DNA from: Nitriliruptoraceae bacterium
GTDB taxonomy: Bacteria > Actinomycetota > Nitriliruptoria > Nitriliruptorales > Nitriliruptoraceae
DNA length: 15,792 bases
Direction of reading: 5' to 3'
Assembly (NCBI GenBank): GCA_007134165.1
Contig: SLLJ01000074.1
Span: forward strand, 1-15,792
Positions 7,113 to 13,377 of this stretch are shown here, piece by piece. The stretch's first letter is position 1, and the number at the start of each line of letters is the position of its first letter. Position numbers and translations under genes: made by a program. The notes under the pieces were generated by a model that did not search any database, was not told the DNA's origin, and saw only the letters and a list, made by a program, of their open reading frames with translations.

Positions 7113-8618
7113 CTAGGTCCGGAGCGCCTCGGCGGCGCGGATAGCGGCGATCAGCGCACCGGCCTTGCTGCGGGTCTCCTGCTCCTCGGCGTGGGGTCGG
7201 GAGTCAGCCACGATCCCGGCGCCGGCCTGCACGGTCGCGGTGCCGTCCTTGAGCACCACGGTGCGGATCGTGATGCAGGTGTCGAGGTTGCCGGCGAGGT
7301 CGACGTACCCGACCGCACCGGCGTACGGTCCTCGCCGGGTGGGCTCGAGCGCGTCGATGATCTGCATCGCCCGGACCTTGGGAGCGCCGGACACCGTGCC
7401 TGCGGGGAAGGTCGCGCGTAGCACGTCGACGGGACCGAACTCCTCACGCAGCGTGCCGGTGACCGCGCTGACCAGGTGCATGACGTGGCTGTAGCGCTCG
7501 ACGTGCATCATCTCGTCGACCCGCACCGTGCCGACTTCACAGACCCGGCCGAGGTCGTTGCGAGCGAGATCGACGAGCATGACGTGCTCGGCGCGCTCCT
7601 TGGCGTCGGCGAGCAGGTCGCGTTCGAGATCGCGGTCCTCGGCGGGGGACTCGCCCCGCGGTCGGGTGCCCGCGATCGGCCAGGTCTCGACGTGCCGCCC
7701 GTTGACCTGGACCAGCGCCTCGGGCGAGGAGCCCACGATCTGGGCGTCACCGAGATCGAGCAGGTAGAGGTAGGGCGAGGGGTTGATCACCCGCAGCACG
7801 CGGTACAGGTCGAAGGCGCTGGCCTCGGTGTCGAGCGCGAAACGCTGGCTGACCACGGTCTGGAAGGTGTCGCCGGCGCGGATGTGCTCCTTGACCTGCT
7901 CGACCATCGCCTCGTACTCACCCTCGGCGAGGTTGGAGGGTGCCGGCTGCTCGGGGCCGCGCACCGGCGGCGCCACGGGGCGCAGTGGCGGCGCGCCGGC
8001 GCTGAGCCGGTCCACGACCGCGTCGGTCGCGGCCACGGCCGCGTCGTAGAGGTCCGAGACCGCGTCGGGGTCGCGCGGACCGCCGGCGTCGGCGTCCACG
8101 ACGACGTTGGTGACCACGGTCAGGACCTGCCGGAGGTGGTCGAGAGCGACCACGTGCCGGGGGAACATCATGACCACGTCGGGCAGCCCGAGGTCGTCGC
8201 GGCCGGTGTCAGGGATCGTCTCCACCTCACGTACCGCGTCGTAGCCGATGTAGCCGACCGCACCACCGTGCAGCGGGAGGTCGAGCAGCGAAGGGGCACG
8301 CAGCGCGTCGGTGCTGCGGGCCAGGGCATCGAGCGGACCCGTCGCCCTCCGGGCGTCGGCCGGTGGCTCGCCCTGCCAGGACACCGCGCCGTCCCGGCCG
8401 TGCAGCACGAGGAACGGATCGAACCCGATGAACGAGTAGCGCCCCCAGCGCTCCCCGTGCTCGGCGGACTCCAGCAGGAAGCTCGGGCCGGCGCCCGACA
8501 GCTTCGCGTGAACCGACAGGGGGGTCTCGAGATCGGCGAGCACCTCGCGCCAGACCGGGACCACGGCATGCTCGGCGGCGAACTCGAGGAACTGCTCACG
8601 GCTGGGGTTCACGCTCAC
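7113..8618 (-). CDS. trpE: Anthranilate synthase component I
   Basis: A 501-residue chorismate-utilising enzyme that makes anthranilate from chorismate using ammonia from a glutamine amidotransferase (TrpG). No trpG is visible in this window. The N-terminal LLES motif (48-51) is the tryptophan feedback-binding element, followed by RYSFIGFDP. The C-terminal chorismate-binding domain has DLARNDLGRVCEVGTV, FPAGTVSGAPKVRAM and GAGIVADSRPHAEEQET, all typical. Full length. GTG 8618 overlaps the hisI stop (GTGA). An AGGAG about 8 nt upstream supports that start, and it lies in the last codons of hisI. Regulation by feedback inhibition is expected from the family; no attenuator or T-box is seen. Confidence 0.97.
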   Translation of the reverse strand: MSVNPSREQFLEFAAEHAVVPVWREVLADLETPLSVHAKLSGAGPSFLLESAEHGERWGRYSFIGFDPFLVLHGRDGAVSWQGEPPADARRATGPLDALARSTDALRAPSLLDLPLHGGAVGYIGYDAVREVETIPDTGRDDLGLPDVVMMFPRHVVALDHLRQVLTVVTNVVVDADAGGPRDPDAVSDLYDAAVAATDAVVDRLSAGAPPLRPVAPPVRGPEQPAPSNLAEGEYEAMVEQVKEHIRAGDTFQTVVSQRFALDTEASAFDLYRVLRVINPSPYLYLLDLGDAQIVGSSPEALVQVNGRHVETWPIAGTRPRGESPAEDRDLERDLLADAKERAEHVMLVDLARNDLGRVCEVGTVRVDEMMHVERYSHVMHLVSAVTGTLREEFGPVDVLRATFPAGTVSGAPKVRAMQIIDALEPTRRGPYAGAVGYVDLAGNLDTCITIRTVVLKDGTATVQAGAGIVADSRPHAEEQETRSKAGALIAAIRAAEALRT

Positions 8619-8998
8619 CGATCAGGCTCCTGGGTGGGAGAGGAGGTCGACAGGGTCCGGTGGAAGCAGCTGCGCGCCCCGGTGTGGCACGCGAACCCGT
8701 GCCCGCCCTGGTCGACGAGAACGAGCAGGGTGTCGCCGTCGCAGTCCAGGCGCAGGTCCACGACCCGCTGGGTGTTGCCCGAGGTCGCGCCCTTGTGCCA
8801 CAGCTCGCGGCGCGAGCGGCTGTAGAACACGGTCTCGCCGAGTTCGCGCGTGCGCTGCAGCGACTCGGCGCTCATCCAGGCGACCATCAGCACCTCGCCG
8901 GTGTCGTGCTGCTGCACGACCGCAGGGATCAGGCCGCGATCGTCGAATCGGACGGCCTGCAGCGGAGCTTGCCCTGCCACTGCCGTGCCTTCCGCCAC
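8615..8998 (-). CDS. hisI: Phosphoribosyl-AMP cyclohydrolase
   Basis: A 127-residue metalloenzyme that opens the adenine ring of PR-AMP to give ProFAR, step three of histidine synthesis. It is monofunctional; no HisE (PR-ATP pyrophosphatase) domain is fused. The motifs are MVAWM, FYSRSRRELWHKGATSGN, the acidic metal site DCDGD at 85-89, and the zinc ligands C86, C104 and C111 in the DCDGD and ACHTGARSC segments. The GTG start at 8998 has only a weak upstream GGAT site. The next gene, trpE, overlaps by 4 bp, joining the his and trp pathways in one transcript. Upstream, across a 151-bp gap, lies the divergent DUF2510 operon rather than hisF. Confidence 0.95.
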   Translation of the reverse strand: MAEGTAVAGQAPLQAVRFDDRGLIPAVVQQHDTGEVLMVAWMSAESLQRTRELGETVFYSRSRRELWHKGATSGNTQRVVDLRLDCDGDTLLVLVDQGGHGFACHTGARSCFHRTLSTSSPTQEPDR

Positions 8999-9149
8999 GC
9001 ATCCGCGCCCGCTCGCAGGGTCACCCTACCCGACCTCGGACCCACCCCGGACGGGTGGTCGAACCAGGCTGTTGTCCACGAGCCACTGCCAATCCGGCCC
9101 CAGTCGTCTACCGTCACCCCTACGAGCAGCCGAGCGGAGCAGAACCCCG
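8999..9149. promoter_or_regulatory. Divergent intergenic region between hisI and the DUF2510 operon
   Basis: This 151-bp stretch must hold the promoter for the plus-strand operon, and probably one for hisI-trpECBA, since hisF is not adjacent. For the plus strand a weak pair is TGCCAA (9087-9092) and TACCGT (9109-9114), 16 bp apart. GGAG at 9136-9139 is a plausible ribosome site 10 nt before ATG 9150. No clear operator palindrome was seen. Confidence 0.35.
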
Positions 9150-10541
9150 ATGACCACGCCCGCAGCCTGGCACCCCGACCCAACGGGCCGGCACGAACAA
9201 CGCTACTGGGACGGATCGCAGTGGACCGAGCACGTGTCCGATGCCGGGCAGGTCTCCAGCGACCCCGTCGACGGCGGCGCCCCCGCCCAGCAGTCGGCGG
9301 CCGCCGCGACCCCGACCGCCACCGACCAACCAGCGGACTGGTACCCCGACCCCAGCGGCCGACACGAACTGCGCTACCACGACGGCACCACCTGGACCGA
9401 CCACGTCTCCGACGCCGGCCAGGTCACCTCCGACCCGATGACCGCCGCACCTGCGGCCACCGGAGCTGAACCGGCAGCCTCCGGGCCGGTCGACCAGCCC
9501 GACACGCAGCAGGCGCCGGCCGAGGACGCTGGCAAGTCGGCGGACTGGTACCCCGACCCCAGCGGCCGACACGAACTGCGCTACCACGACGGCACCACCT
9601 GGACCGACCACGTCTCGGACGCCGGCCAGGTCACCTCCGACCCGATGGCCGCCGAACCTGCGTCCGCCGAACCAGAGCGTGAACCCGAGCCCGAACCAGA
9701 ACCCGAACCAGAAGCCGAACCAGAACCCGAGGCGACGGGTCGCGAGACGGTCATGCTGTCGGGCTACGTGCCCGGTGCCGGGACCGACCCGCAGCCTGCC
9801 GACCCCCCCGGAGCAGGGGGCGCGACTGGTGGCTCAGGAGCGGCCGGCCCCGAGCCGGCTACCGGACAGCCCGCCAACTGGCTGGCCGACCCGACCGGCC
9901 GGCACGAGTTCCGCTACTGGGACGGCTCGAGTTGGACCGACCACGTGTCCGACGCCGGGCAGGTGTCGAGCGACCCGGTCGACGGAAGCGGCTCCGCCCC
10001 GGCGGCCGCCGCCCAGCAACCCGTCACCGGTCAGGGCTTCACGGCCCAGCAACCCTCCTACGGCCAGCCCCAGCAGGCCTACCCGCAGCAGGCCGGCGGG
10101 TTCCCCCAGGCCGGCCAGTCACCGCCGGCCAGCAGTGCCACCAACGGCGCGGCGGTGGCAGCGCTGATCATCGGGCTGCTGTCGCTGCTGATCGGTTGGA
10201 TCCCGTTCATCGGCCTGATCGCCGTGGTCGGCGGCCTGATCGCCCTGATCCTGGGCTTCATCGGTCGCGGCAAGGTCAAGAAGCAGCAGGCATCGGGCAA
10301 GGGCATGGCCACCACGGGCATCGTGACCGGGATCCTGGCCATCCTGTTGGGCATCGCCAGCACGTTGATCCCGGTGCTGTTCTTCAGCAGCTTCGTCGAG
10401 GAGATGGAAGAGTTCACCGCCTGCGTCGATGCCGGCGGCAGCCAGGAGCAGTGCTTCGAGGAGCACGCACCCGGCTGGATGCAACGGCTGGTCGACGTCG
10501 ACGACCTCAACCTCGGTATCGACGTTGGAAGCAACAACTGA
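9150..10541 (+). CDS. Membrane protein with four DUF2510 repeats and a DUF4190-like C-terminal region
   Basis: A 463-residue protein of unknown function. Four DUF2510 modules of about 30 residues (a WYPDPSGRHELRYHDGTTW-type core) begin at W7, W64, W133 and W244. They are joined by Ala/Pro/Thr/Gln linkers; the third linker contains an alternating Glu-Pro run of about 21 residues. A Gln/Pro/Tyr-rich stretch leads to two or three hydrophobic helices (about 333-372 and 386-415, split by a basic GRGKVKKQQ loop), as in DUF4190 proteins. A short acidic tail with C425 and C435 follows. DUF2510 domains usually sit in actinobacterial membrane-associated proteins and may mediate protein contacts; that is inference. 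ATG 9150 is chosen over upstream in-frame starts because the DUF2510 homology begins there and GGAG lies 10 nt before it. First gene of a three-gene operon. Confidence 0.88.
   Translation: MTTPAAWHPDPTGRHEQRYWDGSQWTEHVSDAGQVSSDPVDGGAPAQQSAAAATPTATDQPADWYPDPSGRHELRYHDGTTWTDHVSDAGQVTSDPMTAAPAATGAEPAASGPVDQPDTQQAPAEDAGKSADWYPDPSGRHELRYHDGTTWTDHVSDAGQVTSDPMAAEPASAEPEREPEPEPEPEPEAEPEPEATGRETVMLSGYVPGAGTDPQPADPPGAGGATGGSGAAGPEPATGQPANWLADPTGRHEFRYWDGSSWTDHVSDAGQVSSDPVDGSGSAPAAAAQQPVTGQGFTAQQPSYGQPQQAYPQQAGGFPQAGQSPPASSATNGAAVAALIIGLLSLLIGWIPFIGLIAVVGGLIALILGFIGRGKVKKQQASGKGMATTGIVTGILAILLGIASTLIPVLFFSSFVEEMEEFTACVDAGGSQEQCFEEHAPGWMQRLVDVDDLNLGIDVGSNN
9333..9440 (+). repeat. 108-bp near-identical duplication within the DUF2510 gene, copy 1
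   Basis: This block recurs 207 bp downstream (9540-9647) with one mismatch, a synonymous TCC/TCG serine codon. It covers the second DUF2510 module. The first and fourth modules are clearly more diverged, so this pair points to a recent internal duplication or gene conversion. Confidence 0.9.
9540..9647 (+). repeat. 108-bp near-identical duplication within the DUF2510 gene, copy 2
   Basis: Second copy of the block at 9333-9440, covering the third DUF2510 module. The offset is 69 codons, so the reading frame is kept. Confidence 0.9.
9669..9731 (+). repeat. Glu-Pro dipeptide-encoding low-complexity run
   Basis: About 21 codons, mostly alternating GAA/GAG and CCC/CCA, encode an acidic, extended Glu-Pro linker between DUF2510 modules 3 and 4. 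Confidence 0.8.
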
Positions 10542-10552
10542 ACGCAGCACCC

Positions 10553-11203
10553 TTGTCGTTCGGTCCCGGCGACCCCACCGTCCCGACGGTGGCCGTCGTC
10601 GGCGCCGGGCGGGCGACCCCGGAGCAGGAGCAGGCAGCCCACAGGGTCGGAGCCGGGCTGGCAGGAGCCGGGATCACGGTCGTGACCGGGGGGCTCGGCG
10701 GGGTCATGGCGGCCGCCAGCCACGGGGCACGTCGGGCGGGGGGCCGCACGGTGGGCATCCTGCCCGGCAGCGATCGTCGGGCCGCCAACCCCGACGTCGA
10801 GGTGGCACTGCCGACCGGGCTCGGCGAGGCCCGCAACCTGCTGGTGATCCGAGCCGCGGACGTGGTCATCGCCGTGGGCGGCGAGTACGGCACCCTCTCC
10901 GAGCTCGCCCTCGCGCTCAAGGCCGGCATCCCGGTCATCGGTCTGGACACCTGGCAGCTCCACCGCGATGGCCGCCGCGACAAGGGCATCGAGGTGGCGA
11001 CCAGCCCCGAGGACGCCGTCACGCGGGCCTGCCACCACCTTCGTCTCCGGCCGGAAACACCCGGGGACACACCTGGGGACACACCTGGGGACACACCTGG
11101 GGACACACCTGGGGACACACCTGGGGACACACCTGGGGACACACCTGGGGACACACCTGGGGACACACCCACCGATGCAACCTCCGCCCCGCCCCCGCGG
11201 TGA
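10553..11203 (+). CDS. TIGR00725/SLOG-type Rossmann-fold protein with GDTP-repeat tail
   Basis: A nucleotide-binding-type Rossmann protein of the TIGR00725 group, related to LOG/lysine decarboxylase-like proteins; 216 residues from TTG 10553. Motifs are VAVVGAG, GGLGGVM (46-52), the conserved PTGLGEARN (87-95) and GGEYGTLSE (109-117). The last is the family form of the GGxGTxxE phosphoribohydrolase motif. Members may hydrolyse or sense nucleotides, but this group has no settled function. Residues 171-206 are nine GDTP repeats, absent from ordinary members. The start is uncertain: GTG 10589 would shorten the first strand, while a CTG at 10538 has GGAAG 6 nt upstream and overlaps the preceding stop. 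The stop overlaps the next gene as GTGA. It is the middle gene of the inserted operon. Confidence 0.85.
   Translation: MSFGPGDPTVPTVAVVGAGRATPEQEQAAHRVGAGLAGAGITVVTGGLGGVMAAASHGARRAGGRTVGILPGSDRRAANPDVEVALPTGLGEARNLLVIRAADVVIAVGGEYGTLSELALALKAGIPVIGLDTWQLHRDGRRDKGIEVATSPEDAVTRACHHLRLRPETPGDTPGDTPGDTPGDTPGDTPGDTPGDTPGDTPGDTPTDATSAPPPR
11063..11170 (+). repeat. 12-bp tandem repeat, nine copies (GDTP codons)
   Basis: Nine head-to-tail copies of GGGGACACACCT; eight are identical and the last ends in CCC instead of CCT. The unit is four codons, so gain or loss of copies keeps the frame. It lies at the 3' end of the TIGR00725-type gene, ending 29 bp before the next start codon. There are no spacers, so it is not a CRISPR array. 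Confidence 0.97.
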
Positions 11204-11661
11204 GCGGCGCCGGCCAGTCACCCGTGACCTGCCCACACTGCGGGCAGCCAGCCACCCCTGGCTTCTCGCCGGGGGCGGCGGTGACCCAGGGCACGATCGC
11301 CGCCAGCCTGGAGCGGCGACCCACGCTGCGCTGTGCGGCCGGCCACCGCGCACCGGACCCGGCCACCGATGTCGGCGTCGTGCTCAGCGCCTGCGCCGAG
11401 CAGGTCCCGACGGCGTTGGGCGGTCGCTTGCGCGCCGAGCGTTGCCGGCGATGCCGCGCACCGCTGCGGATGCCGGTGCGACGCACGACACGCACGGTGT
11501 CGGTGGCCGATGCCTCCCCGCTGGGGGTGCTCACCCTGCACCTGGACATCCCGGCCACCCGGTGCCCGGACTGCGGCCTGGACCAGGTCCCGGCACGCTC
11601 ACGCGACGAGGTGGCCGCCGCGGCACGTCAGGCGCTGGTCGCCGAACCGACGCCGGACTGA
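11200..11661 (+). CDS. Small Cys-rich, zinc-ribbon-like protein of unknown function
   Basis: A 153-residue protein that I do not recognise as a named family. The cysteine spacing suggests two zinc sites: C11-x2-C14 (TCPHCGQP) with C45-x3-H49, and C82-x2-C85 (RCRRCRAP) with C122-x2-C125 (TRCPDCGLD). The second half ends with a hydrophobic strand (VLTLHLDIP) before the last CxxC and a short basic/Ala helix. This is reminiscent of YgiT/MqsA-type zinc fingers, but that resemblance is only by eye. The GTG at 11200 forms a GTGA overlap with the previous gene and is the natural coupled start. The 3' end overlaps the convergent hisF gene by 34 bp. A nucleic-acid or protein-binding role is a guess. 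Confidence 0.75.
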   Translation: MSGAGQSPVTCPHCGQPATPGFSPGAAVTQGTIAASLERRPTLRCAAGHRAPDPATDVGVVLSACAEQVPTALGGRLRAERCRRCRAPLRMPVRRTTRTVSVADASPLGVLTLHLDIPATRCPDCGLDQVPARSRDEVAAAARQALVAEPTPD

Positions 11662-12476
11662 TCCAGCGGCTCGCGTACCACCACCCCGCGGGCGGCCATG
11701 GCGTACTTGACCTCGGCGATGCTCAGCTCCCCGAAGTGGAAGATCGACGCGGCCAGCACCGCCGAGGCCCGGCCCTCGAGCACGCCCTGGGCGAGGTGCT
11801 CGGCGGTCCCGGCCCCACCCGAGGCGATCACCGGCACCCGCACCCGGTCGGTGACCTCACGCAGCAACTCGAGATCGAAGCCGCGCTTGGTGCCGTCGCG
11901 GTCCATCGAGGTCAGCAGGATCTCACCGGCGCCGAGCTCGACCGCCCGCGCGCACCACGCCAACGCATCCAGCTCGGTGGGCGTGCGCCCCCCGTGCACA
12001 TAGACCTGCCAGCCGGCGCTGGGATCCTCGGCTCGGCGCCGCCGGGCGTCGACGGCCACCACCACCGACTGCGATCCGACGGCCTCGGCGGTCTCGGCCA
12101 ACAGCTCGGGGCGCTGCACGGCCGCGGTGTTGAACGCGATCTTGTCGGCCCCGGCGTGCAGCATCGCGCGGGCGTCGGCCACCGACCGCATCCCGCCGCC
12201 GACCGCGAACGGGATCGACACCTCTTCGGCGGTGCGTTCGACGACCTCACGCAGAATCGCGCGCGCATCGCTCGAGGCGGTGATGTCGAGGAAGACCAAC
12301 TCGTCGGCGCCCTCGAGGTCGTAGCGGCGAGCCAGTTCGACCGGATCGCCGGCATCGCGCAGCCCCACGAAGTTCACGCCCTTGACGACCCGGCCCTCGG
12401 TGACGTCCAGGCAGGGAATGATCCGGGCGGCCAGACCCGGACCAGCATCGACGATGGCCACCTCGGGCACGCTCAT
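11628..12476 (-). CDS. hisF: Imidazole glycerol phosphate synthase cyclase subunit
   Basis: A 282-residue TIM-barrel subunit that joins ammonia from HisH with PRFAR to form imidazole-glycerol phosphate and AICAR. The catalytic aspartates are D24 (IIPCLDV) and D143 (VVVAVDA), each 13 residues later than in the well-studied Thermotoga enzyme because of an N-terminal extension. LTSMDRDGTK and IASGGAG are conserved. The C-terminus also has about 12 extra residues after the usual GVVVREP end, and these are encoded where the convergent Cys-rich gene overlaps. ATG 12476 overlaps the hisA stop (ATGA), with GGGAGA upstream. The partner hisH lies on the other side of hisA and the inserted ABC gene. Confidence 0.97.
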   Translation of the reverse strand: MSVPEVAIVDAGPGLAARIIPCLDVTEGRVVKGVNFVGLRDAGDPVELARRYDLEGADELVFLDITASSDARAILREVVERTAEEVSIPFAVGGGMRSVADARAMLHAGADKIAFNTAAVQRPELLAETAEAVGSQSVVVAVDARRRRAEDPSAGWQVYVHGGRTPTELDALAWCARAVELGAGEILLTSMDRDGTKRGFDLELLREVTDRVRVPVIASGGAGTAEHLAQGVLEGRASAVLAASIFHFGELSIAEVKYAMAARGVVVREPLDQSGVGSATSA

Positions 12477-13216
12477 GAGCTCGGCTCTCCCGCCGGTCCG
12501 GCGCAGGCGGCCAGCGCCTGCTCGGCGGTGAACGCCCCGGCGTACAGCGCCTTTCCCACGATGACCGCATCGACCTGTCCGTGGCAGCCGGCGAGCAGCG
12601 CGAGGTCCGCGAGGCTGGCCACCCCACCCGAGGCGGTGAGGTGGGCCGGGGTGGCCTCAGCGACCCGGCGCAGCAGTTCGATGTTGGGCCCCTGCAGCAT
12701 GCCGTCCCGGGCGACGTCGGTGACCACGAACCGTGGCACACCGAGCTCGGTGAGCACCGCGAGGGTCTCGAACAACTCGCCAGCCTCCTCGGTCCAGCCA
12801 CGGGCCTGCAGGGTGGTGCCGCGCACGTCGAGGCCCACGGCGATGCGCGGGCCGACGCGGTCGAGCACGGCGGCCACGAAACCCGGGTCGCTCAGCGCCA
12901 TGGTGCCGATGACCACCCGCTCGGCGCCGTACGCGAAGGAGGCCTCGACGTCGGCGAGCGTGCGGACCCCACCCGAGGCCTGCACCCGGCAACCGGTGGC
13001 CTCGACGATCGCCGCGATCAGGTGGCGGTTGCGCGGCTCGCCGGTGAAGGCCGCATCGAGGTCGACCACGTGCAGCCACTCGGCGCCGGCGTCGGCGAAG
13101 CGGCCGGCGGCGGCGACGGGGTCGACGTCGTAGACGGTCTCGTCCTCGGCGCGGCCCTGGGTGAGCCGCACGGCGCGGCCGTCCTTGAGGTCGACAGCGG
13201 GGTACAGGGTGAGCAC
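12473..13216 (-). CDS. hisA: ProFAR isomerase HisA (possible bifunctional PriA)
   Basis: A 247-residue TIM-barrel isomerase that converts ProFAR to PRFAR. The catalytic aspartates are D9 (PAVDLKDGRAVRL) and D167 (VVTDVARDG), and ASGGV phosphate-binding loops occur at the expected places. R17, R139 and W141 align with residues used by actinobacterial PriA, which also performs the TrpF reaction, but these residues are shared with many ordinary HisA enzymes. trpF is not in this window, so dual function is possible but undecided. GTG 13216 has GAGGAG 6 nt upstream (plus-strand 13223-13228). The gene overlaps hisF by 4 bp and would begin a separate hisAF transcript, because hisH is cut off by the ABC gene. 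Confidence 0.96.
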   Translation of the reverse strand: MLTLYPAVDLKDGRAVRLTQGRAEDETVYDVDPVAAAGRFADAGAEWLHVVDLDAAFTGEPRNRHLIAAIVEATGCRVQASGGVRTLADVEASFAYGAERVVIGTMALSDPGFVAAVLDRVGPRIAVGLDVRGTTLQARGWTEEAGELFETLAVLTELGVPRFVVTDVARDGMLQGPNIELLRRVAEATPAHLTASGGVASLADLALLAGCHGQVDAVIVGKALYAGAFTAEQALAACAGPAGEPSS

Positions 13217-13377
13217 GCTCGGCTCCTCGGACGGGTGGACGGGTGGACGGGTGGACGGGCAGGAGGGCCGCCGGGCACGACGCTCGGCGCTGCGGCCGCC
13301 CAGCGTAGGCCCCGCACCCGCGGTCCCGCACCGCTCGGCGTCTGGCGGCCTCGTACCCGGTAGGTCACACTGAGAGG
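13217..13377. promoter_or_regulatory. Divergent intergenic region between hisA and the orphan ABC ATPase gene
   Basis: This 161-bp gap should carry promoters for hisAF and for the plus-strand ATPase gene. It holds the hisA ribosome site and an 8-bp tandem repeat next to it. On the ATPase side GAGAGG directly abuts the GTG start, which is too close for a normal ribosome site; the mRNA might be leaderless or the start might differ. No confident -35/-10 pair was found. Confidence 0.4.
13229..13260. repeat. 8-bp tandem repeat in the hisA leader, four copies
   Basis: Four consecutive copies of GGACGGGT on the plus strand (the last ends in C) start immediately beyond the hisA ribosome binding site, 12 bp from the hisA start. 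The unit is not a multiple of three and lies outside coding sequence. Confidence 0.9.

Noticed and set aside
7476..8825. A 449-codon open frame on the plus strand antisense to trpE and hisI
   Set aside because: Its composition (Val/Arg/Gly/His/Asp-rich, no recognisable domain) is that of a GC-driven shadow of well-supported trpE and hisI.
8850..9149. N-terminal extension of the DUF2510 protein back to an ATG at 8850
   Set aside because: It would overlap hisI on the other strand, has shadow-like composition, and the DUF2510 homology plus a ribosome site mark ATG 9150.
11063..11170. CRISPR-like array
   Set aside because: The 12-bp units are contiguous with no unique spacers, and they read as codons of a C-terminal tail.
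10968..13133. A 721-codon plus-strand open frame across the repeat, the Cys-rich gene, hisF and hisA
   Set aside because: It is out of frame with all supported genes. It stays open because of high GC and a 12-bp repeat that is open in several frames; hisF and hisA on the other strand have catalytic residues.
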